Shown: piece after piece, positions 28,192 to 36,805 of the stretch
How positions within the stretch are numbered: the stretch's first letter is position 1
Layout: each line of letters begins with the position of its first letter
Assembly: GCF_000381545.1 (NCBI RefSeq)
Contig: NZ_KB906686.1
Coordinates: 1 to 64,000, forward strand
Source of the DNA: Rhodonellum psychrophilum GCM71 = DSM 17998
GTDB lineage: Bacteria; Bacteroidota; Bacteroidia; Cytophagales; Cyclobacteriaceae
Direction of reading: 5' to 3'
Length of the DNA stretch: 64,000 bases
Position numbers and translations under genes: made by a program
Notes under the pieces: model-generated
What the model was told of the DNA's origin: nothing
Seen by the model: only the letters and a program-made list of their open reading frames with translations
The model's database searches: none

Positions 28192-28785
28192 TCAATCTTC
28201 CTGGTCAGTATCATACCCCATGTTCTGGGCATAAGAACGCAATTTCTCTTTCAGTAAGTTCCTAGCACGATGCAATCGTGACCTTACGGTACCGATAGGA
28301 ATATCCAATATTTTGGCCATTTCTTCGTAGGTAAATCCTTCAAGGTCACAAAGAATGATCACGGTCCTAAAATCTACTGCCAGACTATTGAGTGCGTTGG
28401 AGATTTCATCTCCCAGCATGTCCTTGACGGATTCCACCCTCAAGTCGGTGGTCATACCATAGTCAACATCATCCGAGTTGTAATAAGTTTCAACTTCCTG
28501 ATAATCAATCTTCGTCGGCTGCTTACTTTTTTTCCGGTAATCGTTGATAAAGCTGTTCTTCAATATCCTGAACAACCAAGCCTTGGCATTGGTGCCCTGC
28601 TCAAAGGAATTGATAAAACGGAAGGCTTTCAGATAAGTATCCTGCACAAGGTCTTTGGCGTCGTCCTCATCAAAAGTAAGCCTGTACCCAAAATTGTACA
28701 TGGAATCTATGTGGGGCATAAATTCCTGGTCAAAAATCTCGTTCTTTTCCTGATCGGAATATTTTTTTCGCTGTACTTCAGACAT
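28192..28785 (-). CDS. ECF RNA polymerase sigma factor (SigR/SigH-like)
   Basis: About 197 residues from ATG 28785 (MSEVQRKKYS). Region 2 shows FDEDDAKDLVQDTYLKAFRF and 'AWLFRILKNSFINDYRKK'; region 4 shows 'LCDLEGFTYEEMAKILDIPIGTVRSRLHRARNLLK'. Its partner is the small RsrA-like protein just downstream, a pairing known from actinobacterial oxidative-stress control. The next genes gmk and nadD may share the transcript. An upstream in-frame TTG at 28794 is less likely. Confidence 0.93.
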   Translation of the reverse strand: MSEVQRKKYSDQEKNEIFDQEFMPHIDSMYNFGYRLTFDEDDAKDLVQDTYLKAFRFINSFEQGTNAKAWLFRILKNSFINDYRKKSKQPTKIDYQEVETYYNSDDVDYGMTTDLRVESVKDMLGDEISNALNSLAVDFRTVIILCDLEGFTYEEMAKILDIPIGTVRSRLHRARNLLKEKLRSYAQNMGYDTDQED

Positions 28786-28919
28786 AGGCTTCAAAAGTAA
28801 TCAATGATGGAAATTATAACTAATTATTTTAAATAAAGTCAATGGTTTTGACTTATTTTGAAGGTTGTTGGACGTTTTGACACCTGTTTGATACGCTCCT
28901 AAAAGATAAGCCACGCCCG

Positions 28920-29783
28920 ATGTTTGCCATAAAACTGATTTCCCTTTTGCCCCTTTCCGTACTTTATATTTTTTCAGATATGCTGTATCTGATCGGATAT
29001 CACCTCTTGGGCTACAGGAAAAAAGTGATTCGCCAAAATCTGCTGCATGCCTTTCCCGAAAAATCAGCAAAAGAAAGAAGAAAAATAGAAAAGGAATTTT
29101 TCAGAAACCTGACCGATTCTTTTGCGGAAACCATCAAGATGTACACCATTTCCAAAGAAGAACTGGCCAAAAGGGTACAGATCGTCAATTATGAACTCGC
29201 CCTGTCCCAGATCGAAAAAAACCAAGTAGTGGTGGGTGTGACCGGACATTTCTTCAACTGGGAACTTCACCTCCAGCACATGATGGCCAATATCAGCACC
29301 AAGGTCGATGTGGTTTACCTGAAAGTGAACAGCCCTTTTTTCGAGAACCTCATGAAAACGATTCGAAGTAGATTTGGAGGCGGATTGGTGGAAAGGGCAA
29401 CTTTCCAAAGGGATTACCTGAGAAAAAGGGATCAGCCCAGGTTGATCGTGTTGGCTGCAGACCAAAGGCCCAGCAAATCAGAAATGCGTTATTGGACGCC
29501 CTTCCTGCATCGGGAAACGGCTTTTTTTGAAGGCGCCGAAAAACTGGCCAAACGCTTTGGACATACTGTCATCTATTCCCATGCTGCCAAACCCAAGCGC
29601 GGACACTATGTCTTCACCTACCAACCCCTTTCCTCGCCACCCTACGACAACGACGCAGAACATAGCATCACCGACGAATTTGTCCGAAGAATGGAAGCCA
29701 ATATCCGCGAAAATCCAGCGCTTTACCTTTGGAGCCACAATCGGTGGAAGGAAAAAAAGACACCCGTTAGCGTTTCAGAATGA
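28920..29783 (+). CDS. LpxL/HtrB-like lipid A acyltransferase
   Basis: A 287-residue lysophospholipid acyltransferase family protein. The N-terminal hydrophobic segment (about 1-30), the RKKVIRQNLLHAFPEK pattern, the catalytic HX4(D/E)-type motif 'GHFFNWELHL' (His about 109) and 'ADQRPSKSEMRYWTPFLHRETAFFEGAEKLAK' region are typical of late lipid A acyltransferases. It likely adds a secondary acyl chain to lipid A at the inner membrane. It is divergent from the sigma gene and followed by the palindrome array. Confidence 0.92.
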   Translation: MFAIKLISLLPLSVLYIFSDMLYLIGYHLLGYRKKVIRQNLLHAFPEKSAKERRKIEKEFFRNLTDSFAETIKMYTISKEELAKRVQIVNYELALSQIEKNQVVVGVTGHFFNWELHLQHMMANISTKVDVVYLKVNSPFFENLMKTIRSRFGGGLVERATFQRDYLRKRDQPRLIVLAADQRPSKSEMRYWTPFLHRETAFFEGAEKLAKRFGHTVIYSHAAKPKRGHYVFTYQPLSSPPYDNDAEHSITDEFVRRMEANIRENPALYLWSHNRWKEKKTPVSVSE

Positions 29784-29860
29784 AAAGGTTAACATGCCCC
29801 TTCAGGACTTGATAGCTTATCATGTGTCTTTCTCAGGATGGGCTTCACCCATCCTGGACA

Positions 29861-29911
29861 AGCCCTTTCAGGGCTGGGGTAATGAATAAACGAATATCGA
29901 AACACGCAATA
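29861..29911 (+). repeat. Left copy of a ~50-bp direct repeat flanking the array
   Basis: The type-a palindrome here is followed by ggggtaatgaataaacgaat and then atcgaaacacgcaat. Nearly the same sequence occurs in the same order at 30734-30784. The pair brackets the transposase and most of the array. Confidence 0.8.
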
Positions 29912-29972
29912 CTTATCCCCATCCTTTTGCGATCATGCCCTTTCAGGGCTTGGTGTGCGCACAGCCCTGAAA

Positions 29973-30425
29973 TCAATCCCAAACATATCGTTCATCATAT
30001 TCGACATGATATTTTTTCAAAAAAGCTCGGTATTCATCTTGAAATGTTTTTTTGCTATGATGCTCATGTTGATTGGCTATATATGCAATCACCCTATCCA
30101 CTTGGAAAGGGTTCACGGAAAAAGCACCGTAACCATTTTGCCAATAAAAATTCTTATAGTCTTCCCCTTTGGTTTTTATCCATTTTGAAGAATGGGATTT
30201 GACTTCCTCTACCAGCTTCATCAGTACGATTTTTTTTGAGAGTTTGCAAAGGATATGTATATGGTCGACATAACCTCCAACAATGATAGACTGACATTCC
30301 AATTCATTACATATTCCACCCAGATAAGCATGTAATTCCGACTCTACTGGAGGCTGGATAAGTGGCTGCCTGTGCTTGGTGCTGAATACGATGTGCAGGT
30401 AGTTTTGCACTAGTGATTGTCCCAT
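29973..30425 (-). CDS. REP-associated tyrosine transposase (Y1/IS200-like)
   Basis: A 150-residue single-domain HUH nuclease of the IS200/IS605 TnpA clade. The HUH motif is HIH (residues 55-57, in 'GGYVDHIHILCKL') and the catalytic Tyr is in VIAYIANQHEHH (Tyr about 115). Length and the conserved 'WQNGYGAFSV' stretch fit. There is no TnpB partner. Because it sits inside an array of short palindromes on both sides, it looks like a RAYT, a domesticated or semi-mobile transposase that processes REP sequences. The reading frame appears intact. Confidence 0.88.
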   Translation of the reverse strand: MGQSLVQNYLHIVFSTKHRQPLIQPPVESELHAYLGGICNELECQSIIVGGYVDHIHILCKLSKKIVLMKLVEEVKSHSSKWIKTKGEDYKNFYWQNGYGAFSVNPFQVDRVIAYIANQHEHHSKKTFQDEYRAFLKKYHVEYDERYVWD

Positions 30426-30733
30426 GGTTTGGATATTACGCCCTTTCAGGGCTGGTGCTTACTGTGTTTTATAGATGGGCGTTACCCATCCTTAGGTTAT
30501 ATCGCCCTTTCAGGGCTAGGGTGATAACTGTGTCTCTTTATAGATGGCCTTCACCCATCCTTCTGGTATATCGCCCTTGCAGGGCTGGTTCGGTTTTCGT
30601 TTGGCTTCTCAGATGGGCTTCACCCATCCTTTTTGAATGGGCTTCTCCCATCCTTAGGTTATTCCGCCCTTTCAGGGCTGTAAAGCTTATTTGTTGGTTC
30701 CTCAGATGGGCTTCTTCCATCCTTTTGCTATTT

Positions 30734-30784
30734 TGCCCTTTCAGGGCTGGGATTATGAATATACGAATATCGAAACGCGCGATA
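30734..30784 (+). repeat. Right copy of the ~50-bp direct repeat
   Basis: The type-a palindrome is followed by gggattatgaatatacgaat and then atcgaaacgcgcgat. It matches the left copy at 29861-29911 with a few substitutions. See that entry. Confidence 0.8.
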
Positions 30785-31179
30785 TTAAATGAGCTCAGAT
30801 TTTATCCATTCAGGATAAGTCGATTATAAGCCCTGAAAGGGCAAAATCTCAGAACATAGGGCTCTAGCCCTATGTTTTCAGACAAGCAACATCTCCGAAA
30901 AAGCCCTGAAAGGGTGAGATAATTCACGCAGAATATCTAACCTCCTATGGACAATCTAAGGATGCAGGACCATTTTCTAAGTTGAATAAGGGAGTAAGCC
31001 CTGGACTCTTTTTCAACCGCAGCATTTCAAAAAGCATTTAAACCCCTTTTCAATTTTCTAAACGATCCCAAATACCCCCTTTTTTTAAATCGACATTTGT
31101 CTGATAAGCAAAGCCAATTGATTTCCATCCCTACCCAAAAACAATTACCTTTGTCACTCGTTGGATTTATAAAAAATAA

Positions 31180-33432
31180 ATGGATTACCTACAAGGACTT
31201 AACCCTCCCCAGAAAGAAGCTGTTGAACGTACCGATGGGCCTGTCATGATCATTGCAGGCGCAGGATCGGGCAAAACCAGAGTGCTTACCTATCGGATCG
31301 CCCACCTTATCCATGCCAAGGGAGTTGACGCATTCAATATTCTGTCCCTGACTTTTACCAACAAATCGGCCGCCCAGATGAAGCAAAGGATCGAAAAACT
31401 GATCGGTCTGGAAGCTCGCAATACCTGGATGGGGACTTTTCACTCTACCTTTGCAAAAATCCTGAGGGTGGAAGCCGAAAAAATCGGTTATCCTTCCAAC
31501 TTCACCATCTATGACAGCGACGACAGCAAATCACTGATCCGCTCGATCGTCAAGGAAATGCGTATCGACGATAAAGTCTATAAAGCCAACACGGTTTTGT
31601 CGAGGATTTCGGGCGCAAAAAACAGGCTGATTTCTTGGGAAACCTATATGACTGACCCCAATATCAGGGCGGATGATGAAGCAGCCATGAAACCCAAAAT
31701 GGGGGAAATCTACCGCACTTACCAAAAAAGACTGTTCAAATCATCCGCCATGGATTTCGATGATTTGCTTTTCAATACCAATGTACTTTTTCGGGATCAC
31801 CTGGATGTGCTCAACAAATACCAACAGCGCTTCAAATATGTGATGGTGGATGAGTTTCAGGACACCAATCTTTCCCAATACCTGATCACCAAAAAACTTG
31901 CTGCCGTTCACCAAAACATCTGTGTGGTCGGTGACGATGCCCAGAGTATCTACGCTTTTCGCGGAGCGGACATCCAAAATATCCTGAATTTCGAAAAGGA
32001 TTACCCCGATCTTTTTGTGGTCAAATTGGAACAGAACTACCGTTCGACCAAAAACATCGTACAGGCGGCCAACAGCATCATCGCAAAAAACAAAGCACAG
32101 CTCAAAAAAGATGTCTGGACCCACAACGATCAGGGAGACTTGATCGAACTTATCAAAGCGAGTTCAGACAACGAGGAAGGCAGATTGATTGCCTCCACCA
32201 TCTTTGAAGAAAAAAACAACAAAAAACTGGACAACAGTGATTTTGCCATCCTGTATCGCACCAACTCCCAATCCAGATCTCTGGAGGAAGCGCTGCGCAA
32301 ATTGGGAATCCCTTACAAAATCGTGGGGGGACTCTCCTTTTACCAAAGGAAAGAAATCAAGGATCTGATGGCCTACATGCGCCTTGTCGTCAACAGAGAA
32401 GATGAGGAAGCCTTCAAAAGAATCATCAATCACCCCAAAAGAGGAATCGGCGATACCACGGTAGAAAAAATCCTGGTTTCCGCCTATGAGCATGACATCC
32501 CGCTTTGGGATGTCCTTACCAATGCCAACAGCTTCCTCGCAGGACGCGCCGCCAATGCAGTGGACGATTTTGCCACCCTGATCAAAAGCTTCGCCATAGA
32601 AGTGGAAAGGAAAGATGCATTTGAAGCCGCTACTTCCATGGCCAAGCAATCCGGATTGCTGAGGGATTTGTACGAGGACAAAACCATCGAGGGGCTCAAC
32701 CGTTATGAAAACGTCCAGGAACTGCTGAATGCCATCAAGGAATATGTGGACAATCCCGAAAACGAGGACAAAAGCCTAGGCGCCTTCATGCAGGAAATCG
32801 CATTGCTGACCGACAATGACAGGGACAAAGACACCTCTGATGCAGTCACTTTGATGACGATACATTCCTCCAAAGGACTGGAATTCAAACAGGTATTTGT
32901 GGTGGGAATGGAAGAGGATTTGTTTCCTTCCCAGATGATGATGCAAAGCCGGGAAGATCTGGAAGAGGAAAGACGGCTGTTTTATGTGGCGACGACACGC
33001 GCCATGGACAAGTTATATCTGAGCTATGCGCTGACCCGCTACCGATATGGCAGATTGCTCAATTGCGAACCCAGCAGGTTTTTGGAGGAAGTAGATCCCT
33101 CCTGCATCAAAGTCAACAAAAGAATGACAACCGCACTGGCCGGAGCACTTCGAAACGAGTCCAGTGAGGGTACAAATGGATTTATAGGGCTTAAGAAACC
33201 TGCCTCAAGGCCTGGAACGACTGCAAAGGTTCATTCTCCCAGTCCAGACTTCAAACCTTCCAACACCAACAACCTCGGTGAAGGCAATTTGGTGGAACAC
33301 CCAAAATTCGGCTATGGAAAAGTGATGAAGATCGAAGTGGAAGGAATCAACAAAAAAGCCACAATACAATTTGATAATTTTGGAGAAAAGACATTATTAC
33401 TTAGTTTTGCAAAACTTCGCATAATCGATTAA
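31180..33432 (+). CDS. ATP-dependent 3'-5' DNA helicase, UvrD/PcrA type
   Basis: A superfamily 1A helicase of 750 residues. Motifs run in order: Walker A GAGSGKTR (27-34), 'LSLTFTNKSAAQMKQRI', motif II DEFQDTN, 'VVGDDAQSIYAFRGAD', motif IV 'EQNYRSTKNI', motif V 'LMTIHSSKGLEFKQVFVVG' and motif VI 'RRLFYVATTRAMDKLYLSY'. The C-terminal region ending in a Tudor-like 'VEHPKFGYGKVMKIE' is typical of PcrA/UvrD. Role: DNA repair and removal of proteins or RNA polymerase from DNA. It stands before DUF4290-murA with a 54-bp gap. Confidence 0.95.
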   Translation: MDYLQGLNPPQKEAVERTDGPVMIIAGAGSGKTRVLTYRIAHLIHAKGVDAFNILSLTFTNKSAAQMKQRIEKLIGLEARNTWMGTFHSTFAKILRVEAEKIGYPSNFTIYDSDDSKSLIRSIVKEMRIDDKVYKANTVLSRISGAKNRLISWETYMTDPNIRADDEAAMKPKMGEIYRTYQKRLFKSSAMDFDDLLFNTNVLFRDHLDVLNKYQQRFKYVMVDEFQDTNLSQYLITKKLAAVHQNICVVGDDAQSIYAFRGADIQNILNFEKDYPDLFVVKLEQNYRSTKNIVQAANSIIAKNKAQLKKDVWTHNDQGDLIELIKASSDNEEGRLIASTIFEEKNNKKLDNSDFAILYRTNSQSRSLEEALRKLGIPYKIVGGLSFYQRKEIKDLMAYMRLVVNREDEEAFKRIINHPKRGIGDTTVEKILVSAYEHDIPLWDVLTNANSFLAGRAANAVDDFATLIKSFAIEVERKDAFEAATSMAKQSGLLRDLYEDKTIEGLNRYENVQELLNAIKEYVDNPENEDKSLGAFMQEIALLTDNDRDKDTSDAVTLMTIHSSKGLEFKQVFVVGMEEDLFPSQMMMQSREDLEEERRLFYVATTRAMDKLYLSYALTRYRYGRLLNCEPSRFLEEVDPSCIKVNKRMTTALAGALRNESSEGTNGFIGLKKPASRPGTTAKVHSPSPDFKPSNTNNLGEGNLVEHPKFGYGKVMKIEVEGINKKATIQFDNFGEKTLLLSFAKLRIID

Positions 33433-33486
33433 TTATCAGCGCCTCTGTTTTTGCAGGTTTTTTTGTACCTTAATCAGGTCTAAAAG

Positions 33487-34164
33487 ATGGGGGGCGATAT
33501 GAAAAACAACGAACAGCTTAAACAAACAATCATTTTGAAAGAATACGGAAAGAATATCCAAAGGCTGGTCACTCATGTTGCCGCAATGGAAGACCGTGAA
33601 AGACGCACCCAAAGTGCTTATACACTGGTAGAACTGATCAAACAACTGAATCCCCAGCTGAAACTGGAGAGTGATCAGAAATTATGGGATGACCTTTATA
33701 TCATGTCTGATTTCACTTTGGAAATCGACGGACCCTATCCGGAGCCGGAAAAGGAGCTTTTGGGCAAGAAACCAAAACCAATCGGTTATCCCATAGGAGA
33801 AGTAAAATTCAAACATTACGGCAGAAACATCGAGAAATTGATCGAAAAGGCTGTAGAACTTGAAAATGATGAGGAACAGGAAGCTGCCATCATTTACATT
33901 GGCCAGCTGATGAGAAGTTTTCATTCTACCTGGAACCGAGACAATTTCGATGATGCCATCATTCTGGATGATATCAAAACCCTTTCGAAAGGCAAGCTCC
34001 ATATCGACTTGGAAAAAGTCAAAGAAATGGGTCTTTTTGAGACCAATACCAGACGGGATTTCAAAATCCCGATCGAAGTAGAAACTCCTACCCCAAGAAG
34101 AAATTTCGGAGGTACCAATACAAGAAGAAAAACAAACGGAGGTCACCCCAAAAAACGCAGATAA
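33487..34164 (+). CDS. DUF4290 family protein
   Basis: A 225-residue soluble protein. Helical N-terminal two-thirds contain 'LKEYGKNIQRLVTHV' and 'FKHYGRNIEKLIEKAVEL', which look like an internal repeat (YGxNIxxLI). The last 30 residues are rich in Arg, Asn, Gly and Lys. DUF4290 proteins are found next to murA in Bacteroidota; function unknown. Stop and murA start are adjacent (34164/34165), so coupling is strong. Start could also be ATG 33499 (MKNNEQ). Confidence 0.87.
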   Translation: MGGDMKNNEQLKQTIILKEYGKNIQRLVTHVAAMEDRERRTQSAYTLVELIKQLNPQLKLESDQKLWDDLYIMSDFTLEIDGPYPEPEKELLGKKPKPIGYPIGEVKFKHYGRNIEKLIEKAVELENDEEQEAAIIYIGQLMRSFHSTWNRDNFDDAIILDDIKTLSKGKLHIDLEKVKEMGLFETNTRRDFKIPIEVETPTPRRNFGGTNTRRKTNGGHPKKRR

Positions 34165-35472
34165 ATGTCATCATTCAGAGTAAAAGGAGGCCTAAAACTC
34201 AAAGGGGAAATCACTCCCCAAGGAGCAAAAAACGAGGCCTTGCAAATCCTTTGTGCCGTATTGTTAACCCCTGAAAAAGTCACAATCCACAAAATCCCCA
34301 ACATCAGGGATGTCAATATGTTGATTGAACTGCTTTCGGATATGGGCGTAAAAGTGGAAAGATTGGGCCCTGAGTCCTATGCTTTCCAAGCAGACAATGT
34401 AAATTTGAAATACCTCGACACTGAGGATTTTTTGAAAAAAGCTTCCTCACTCAGAGGATCCGTGATGCTTTTGGGTCCTTTGTTGGGTCGATTCGGTACC
34501 GGAAGGCTTTCCAAACCAGGTGGGGATAAAATTGGCCGTAGAAGGATGGATACCCACTTCTTGGGGTTCCAGAAACTTGGCGCCCAATTCAATTACGACA
34601 AAAACAATGAAATCTACCACATCGACGGCAAGAACCTGAAAGGGACCTATATGCTGTTGGATGAAGCTTCCGTGACAGGCACGGCAAACATCGTCATGGC
34701 GGCAGTCTATGCAGAAGGCAAGACTACACTTTACAATGCAGCCTGCGAGCCCTACCTCCAACAACTTTGCGACATGCTCAACAGGATGGGCGCCAAGATC
34801 ACAGGGATTGGCTCCAATATGTTGCATATCGAAGGCGTCAAGAATTTAAAAGGAACTGTCCATACGCTTCTTCCTGACATGATTGAGATCGGTTCGTTTA
34901 TTGGCCTTGCGGCCATGACCCAGTCAGAAATCACGATCAAGGATGCCCAAATCCACCGATTGGGCATTATTCCAGATACCTTCAAGCGTCTTGGGATCGA
35001 GATGGAATTCAGGGGAGATGACATTTTTATTCCTGCCAAGAAACATTTTGAGATCGACACCTTTATCGATGGCTCGATCCTGACGGTTGCCGATGCGATT
35101 TGGCCAGGATTCACACCTGATTTGCTGAGCATTATTCTGGTGACCGCCATACAGGCAAAAGGAACAGTCCTGATCCATCAAAAAATGTTTGAAAGCCGTC
35201 TCTTCTTTGTTGACAAACTCATCGACATGGGTGCCCAGATCATTCTTTGCGATCCACATAGGGCTACGGTAATAGGTTTGGACAGGAAATACCCACTTCG
35301 GGGAATCCGGATGACTTCTCCCGATATCCGTGCAGGTGTTGCCCTTTTGATTGCAGCGATGTCTGCAGAAGGCACGTCCATCATTGACAATATCGAGCAG
35401 ATTGACCGGGGGTATCAGCACATTGACCAGCGATTGAATGCTCTGGGAGCGGATATCGTAAGGATTGATTGA
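34165..35472 (+). CDS. murA: UDP-N-acetylglucosamine 1-carboxyvinyltransferase
   Basis: MurA transfers enolpyruvate from PEP to UDP-GlcNAc, the first committed step of peptidoglycan synthesis. EPSP-synthase-like double domain; 'GAKNEALQILCAVLLT' is near the N-terminus. The flexible loop reads GRLSKPGGDKIGRR, with Asp (about residue 121) at the position of the Cys attacked by fosfomycin in E. coli (Cys115). By analogy with other Asp-type MurA enzymes this predicts intrinsic fosfomycin insensitivity. 435 residues, full length. It follows the DUF4290 gene with no gap. Confidence 0.96.
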   Translation: MSSFRVKGGLKLKGEITPQGAKNEALQILCAVLLTPEKVTIHKIPNIRDVNMLIELLSDMGVKVERLGPESYAFQADNVNLKYLDTEDFLKKASSLRGSVMLLGPLLGRFGTGRLSKPGGDKIGRRRMDTHFLGFQKLGAQFNYDKNNEIYHIDGKNLKGTYMLLDEASVTGTANIVMAAVYAEGKTTLYNAACEPYLQQLCDMLNRMGAKITGIGSNMLHIEGVKNLKGTVHTLLPDMIEIGSFIGLAAMTQSEITIKDAQIHRLGIIPDTFKRLGIEMEFRGDDIFIPAKKHFEIDTFIDGSILTVADAIWPGFTPDLLSIILVTAIQAKGTVLIHQKMFESRLFFVDKLIDMGAQIILCDPHRATVIGLDRKYPLRGIRMTSPDIRAGVALLIAAMSAEGTSIIDNIEQIDRGYQHIDQRLNALGADIVRID

Positions 35473-35604
35473 GAAAAGCAAGAGCTGGTTTTAGGATGTA
35501 TTTATGCCCAATTCGCAGGCGGCTTACGCACAAGCCAAAACCCGAATTGAGGTATAAATAGGGGCTTGCTGGCGCTATGGTTTTGGGTAAAGGAACTGAA
35601 TAAT

Positions 35605-35777
35605 TAAATCTTAAATAGACATGAGGCTTTTTAAGGATATTGAATCTGCAAGAAAATCAGACTATAGGGAGGCTAATTTCTGACACCAAGAGGGGGAAGT
35701 CAAAAATAGTTATCCCCTAATAGCGTATCTGTCAATTTCAATCCTGAATTGAGTTAGTCAAGTACAATACGGATTAA
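35605..35777 (-). repeat. Interspersed repeat, copy B
   Basis: On the minus strand it reads TTTAATCCGTATTGTACTTG, then ACTAACTCAATTCAGGATTG, later AACTATTTTTGACTTC, CTTGGTGTCAGAAAT and CTGATTTTCTTGCAG. These are the same words in the same order as copies A and C. It lies in the murA-bestrophin spacer (35473-35839), which holds no gene; the rest of that spacer shows nothing definite. Confidence 0.8.
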
Positions 35778-35839
35778 ATTATGATTTCCTTAATCGGCGA
35801 ATGATTCTTGTTTAGAAAAAATCAAATTGAATATCACCA

Positions 35840-36805
35840 ATGATTGTAGCCAGAAATCTAAGTTTAGGATTGATCCTTTATTACACATGGAAGAAACTGT
35901 TGTATTACCTTATAGTTTCAACTACAATATACATCTTACACGAATACTCCGGACTTCTATATTTTAATATCCCATCCTATACCATAGCGGCGCTGGGAGT
36001 TGCTTTGGCTATTTTTCTGGGCTTCAAAAACGACCATGCATACGGCAGGTGGTGGGAAGCCCGGAAAATCTGGGGACTTATGGTCAATTATAGCAGGGCA
36101 TGGGCTCGTCAGGCCACAACCTTAATTATCCCGAATAATGAGGCCGAATCCGAGGAGGTCCATGCTTTTCAAAAAATGTTGGTCTACAGGCATATTGCTT
36201 TTGTAAATGCTTTAAGGGTGTTTTTGAGGAGACCGCACGACTACAATGTGCCAAAACAGAAAGAATTGTTTGAGGAGGACAACACGTATACCGATGCGAT
36301 TCCTTTTATTAGCGAGGAGGAATATCAAATTTTTCGATATCAGAACAATCCTCCCAATTTTCTTCTCCAGCGACAGGGTGAGGATCTCAAACTGGCCTTT
36401 CAAAAAGGCTGGCTTAGTGATTACCGTTTTGTTAAAATGGAAGAAACCTTGGTGGATTTTAACGATATCCAGGGAATGAGTGAAAGAATCAAAAACACAC
36501 CGCTTCCCAGACAGTATACTTTTTTTTCCAAAGTGTTTGTCCTCATTCACTGCACACTTTTACCAATGGTTTTTATCACTGAAATGGGTTGGAAAACCAT
36601 TCCGATTGCGCTAATCGTCTCCTTTGTATTTCTTGCTTTGGATATGGTAGGAGAAAGAACAGAAGATCCGTTTGAAAACAAGCTGGAAGACACACCGCTA
36701 TCCTCTCTGAGTATCACCATAGAAACCAATTTAAGGGAACAGCTTAAGGAACATAAGGACAATTATCCTCCGAAATATGAAAGCAAAGAAGGGATAATTC
36801 TTTGA
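35840..36805 (+). CDS. Bestrophin-like anion channel protein
   Basis: A 321-residue membrane protein of the bestrophin/UPF0187 family. Four hydrophobic segments (near 20-40, 45-65, 225-245, 245-265) and the family motif 'GFKNDHAYGRWWEARKIWG' are present, as is 'DPFENKLEDTPLSSLSITIE' near the C-terminus (compare bestrophin DPFG/DxP). Such proteins form pentameric anion or cation channels in the inner membrane. It is isolated by long spacers. Confidence 0.9.
   Translation: MIVARNLSLGLILYYTWKKLLYYLIVSTTIYILHEYSGLLYFNIPSYTIAALGVALAIFLGFKNDHAYGRWWEARKIWGLMVNYSRAWARQATTLIIPNNEAESEEVHAFQKMLVYRHIAFVNALRVFLRRPHDYNVPKQKELFEEDNTYTDAIPFISEEEYQIFRYQNNPPNFLLQRQGEDLKLAFQKGWLSDYRFVKMEETLVDFNDIQGMSERIKNTPLPRQYTFFSKVFVLIHCTLLPMVFITEMGWKTIPIALIVSFVFLALDMVGERTEDPFENKLEDTPLSSLSITIETNLREQLKEHKDNYPPKYESKEGIIL

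Larger units (their letters stand above)
29835..30914. repeat. REP-type palindrome array around a tyrosine transposase
   Basis: Two short palindromes alternate. Type a is GCCCTTTCAGGGC (29861, 29937, 30440, 30504, 30573, 30666, 30735; inverted as GCCCTGAAAGGGC at 30829 and 30902). Type b is GATGGGCTTCACCCATC and variants (29835, 30474, 30543, 30612, 30635, 30705). Right of the transposase, a copies recur every 64-69 bp, with one 93-bp interval where b is doubled. A third palindrome, ACATAGGGCTCTAGCCCTATGT, lies at 30854-30875. Spacers are non-identical but share 'tatatc' before a and 'tagatggg' at b. Confidence 0.9.

Noticed and set aside
30430-30750. CRISPR-like array with 64-69 bp period
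   Set aside because: The recurrent parts are short palindromes of two kinds with imperfect, related intervening sequence. There are no identical direct repeats of 24-40 bp, no unique spacers and no cas genes.
30413-30829. Open frame of 138 codons with repeated Trp-Ala-x-Pro-Ile-Leu peptides
   Set aside because: The peptide repetition is simply the translated palindrome array; it overlaps the repeats fully and has no family-like features.
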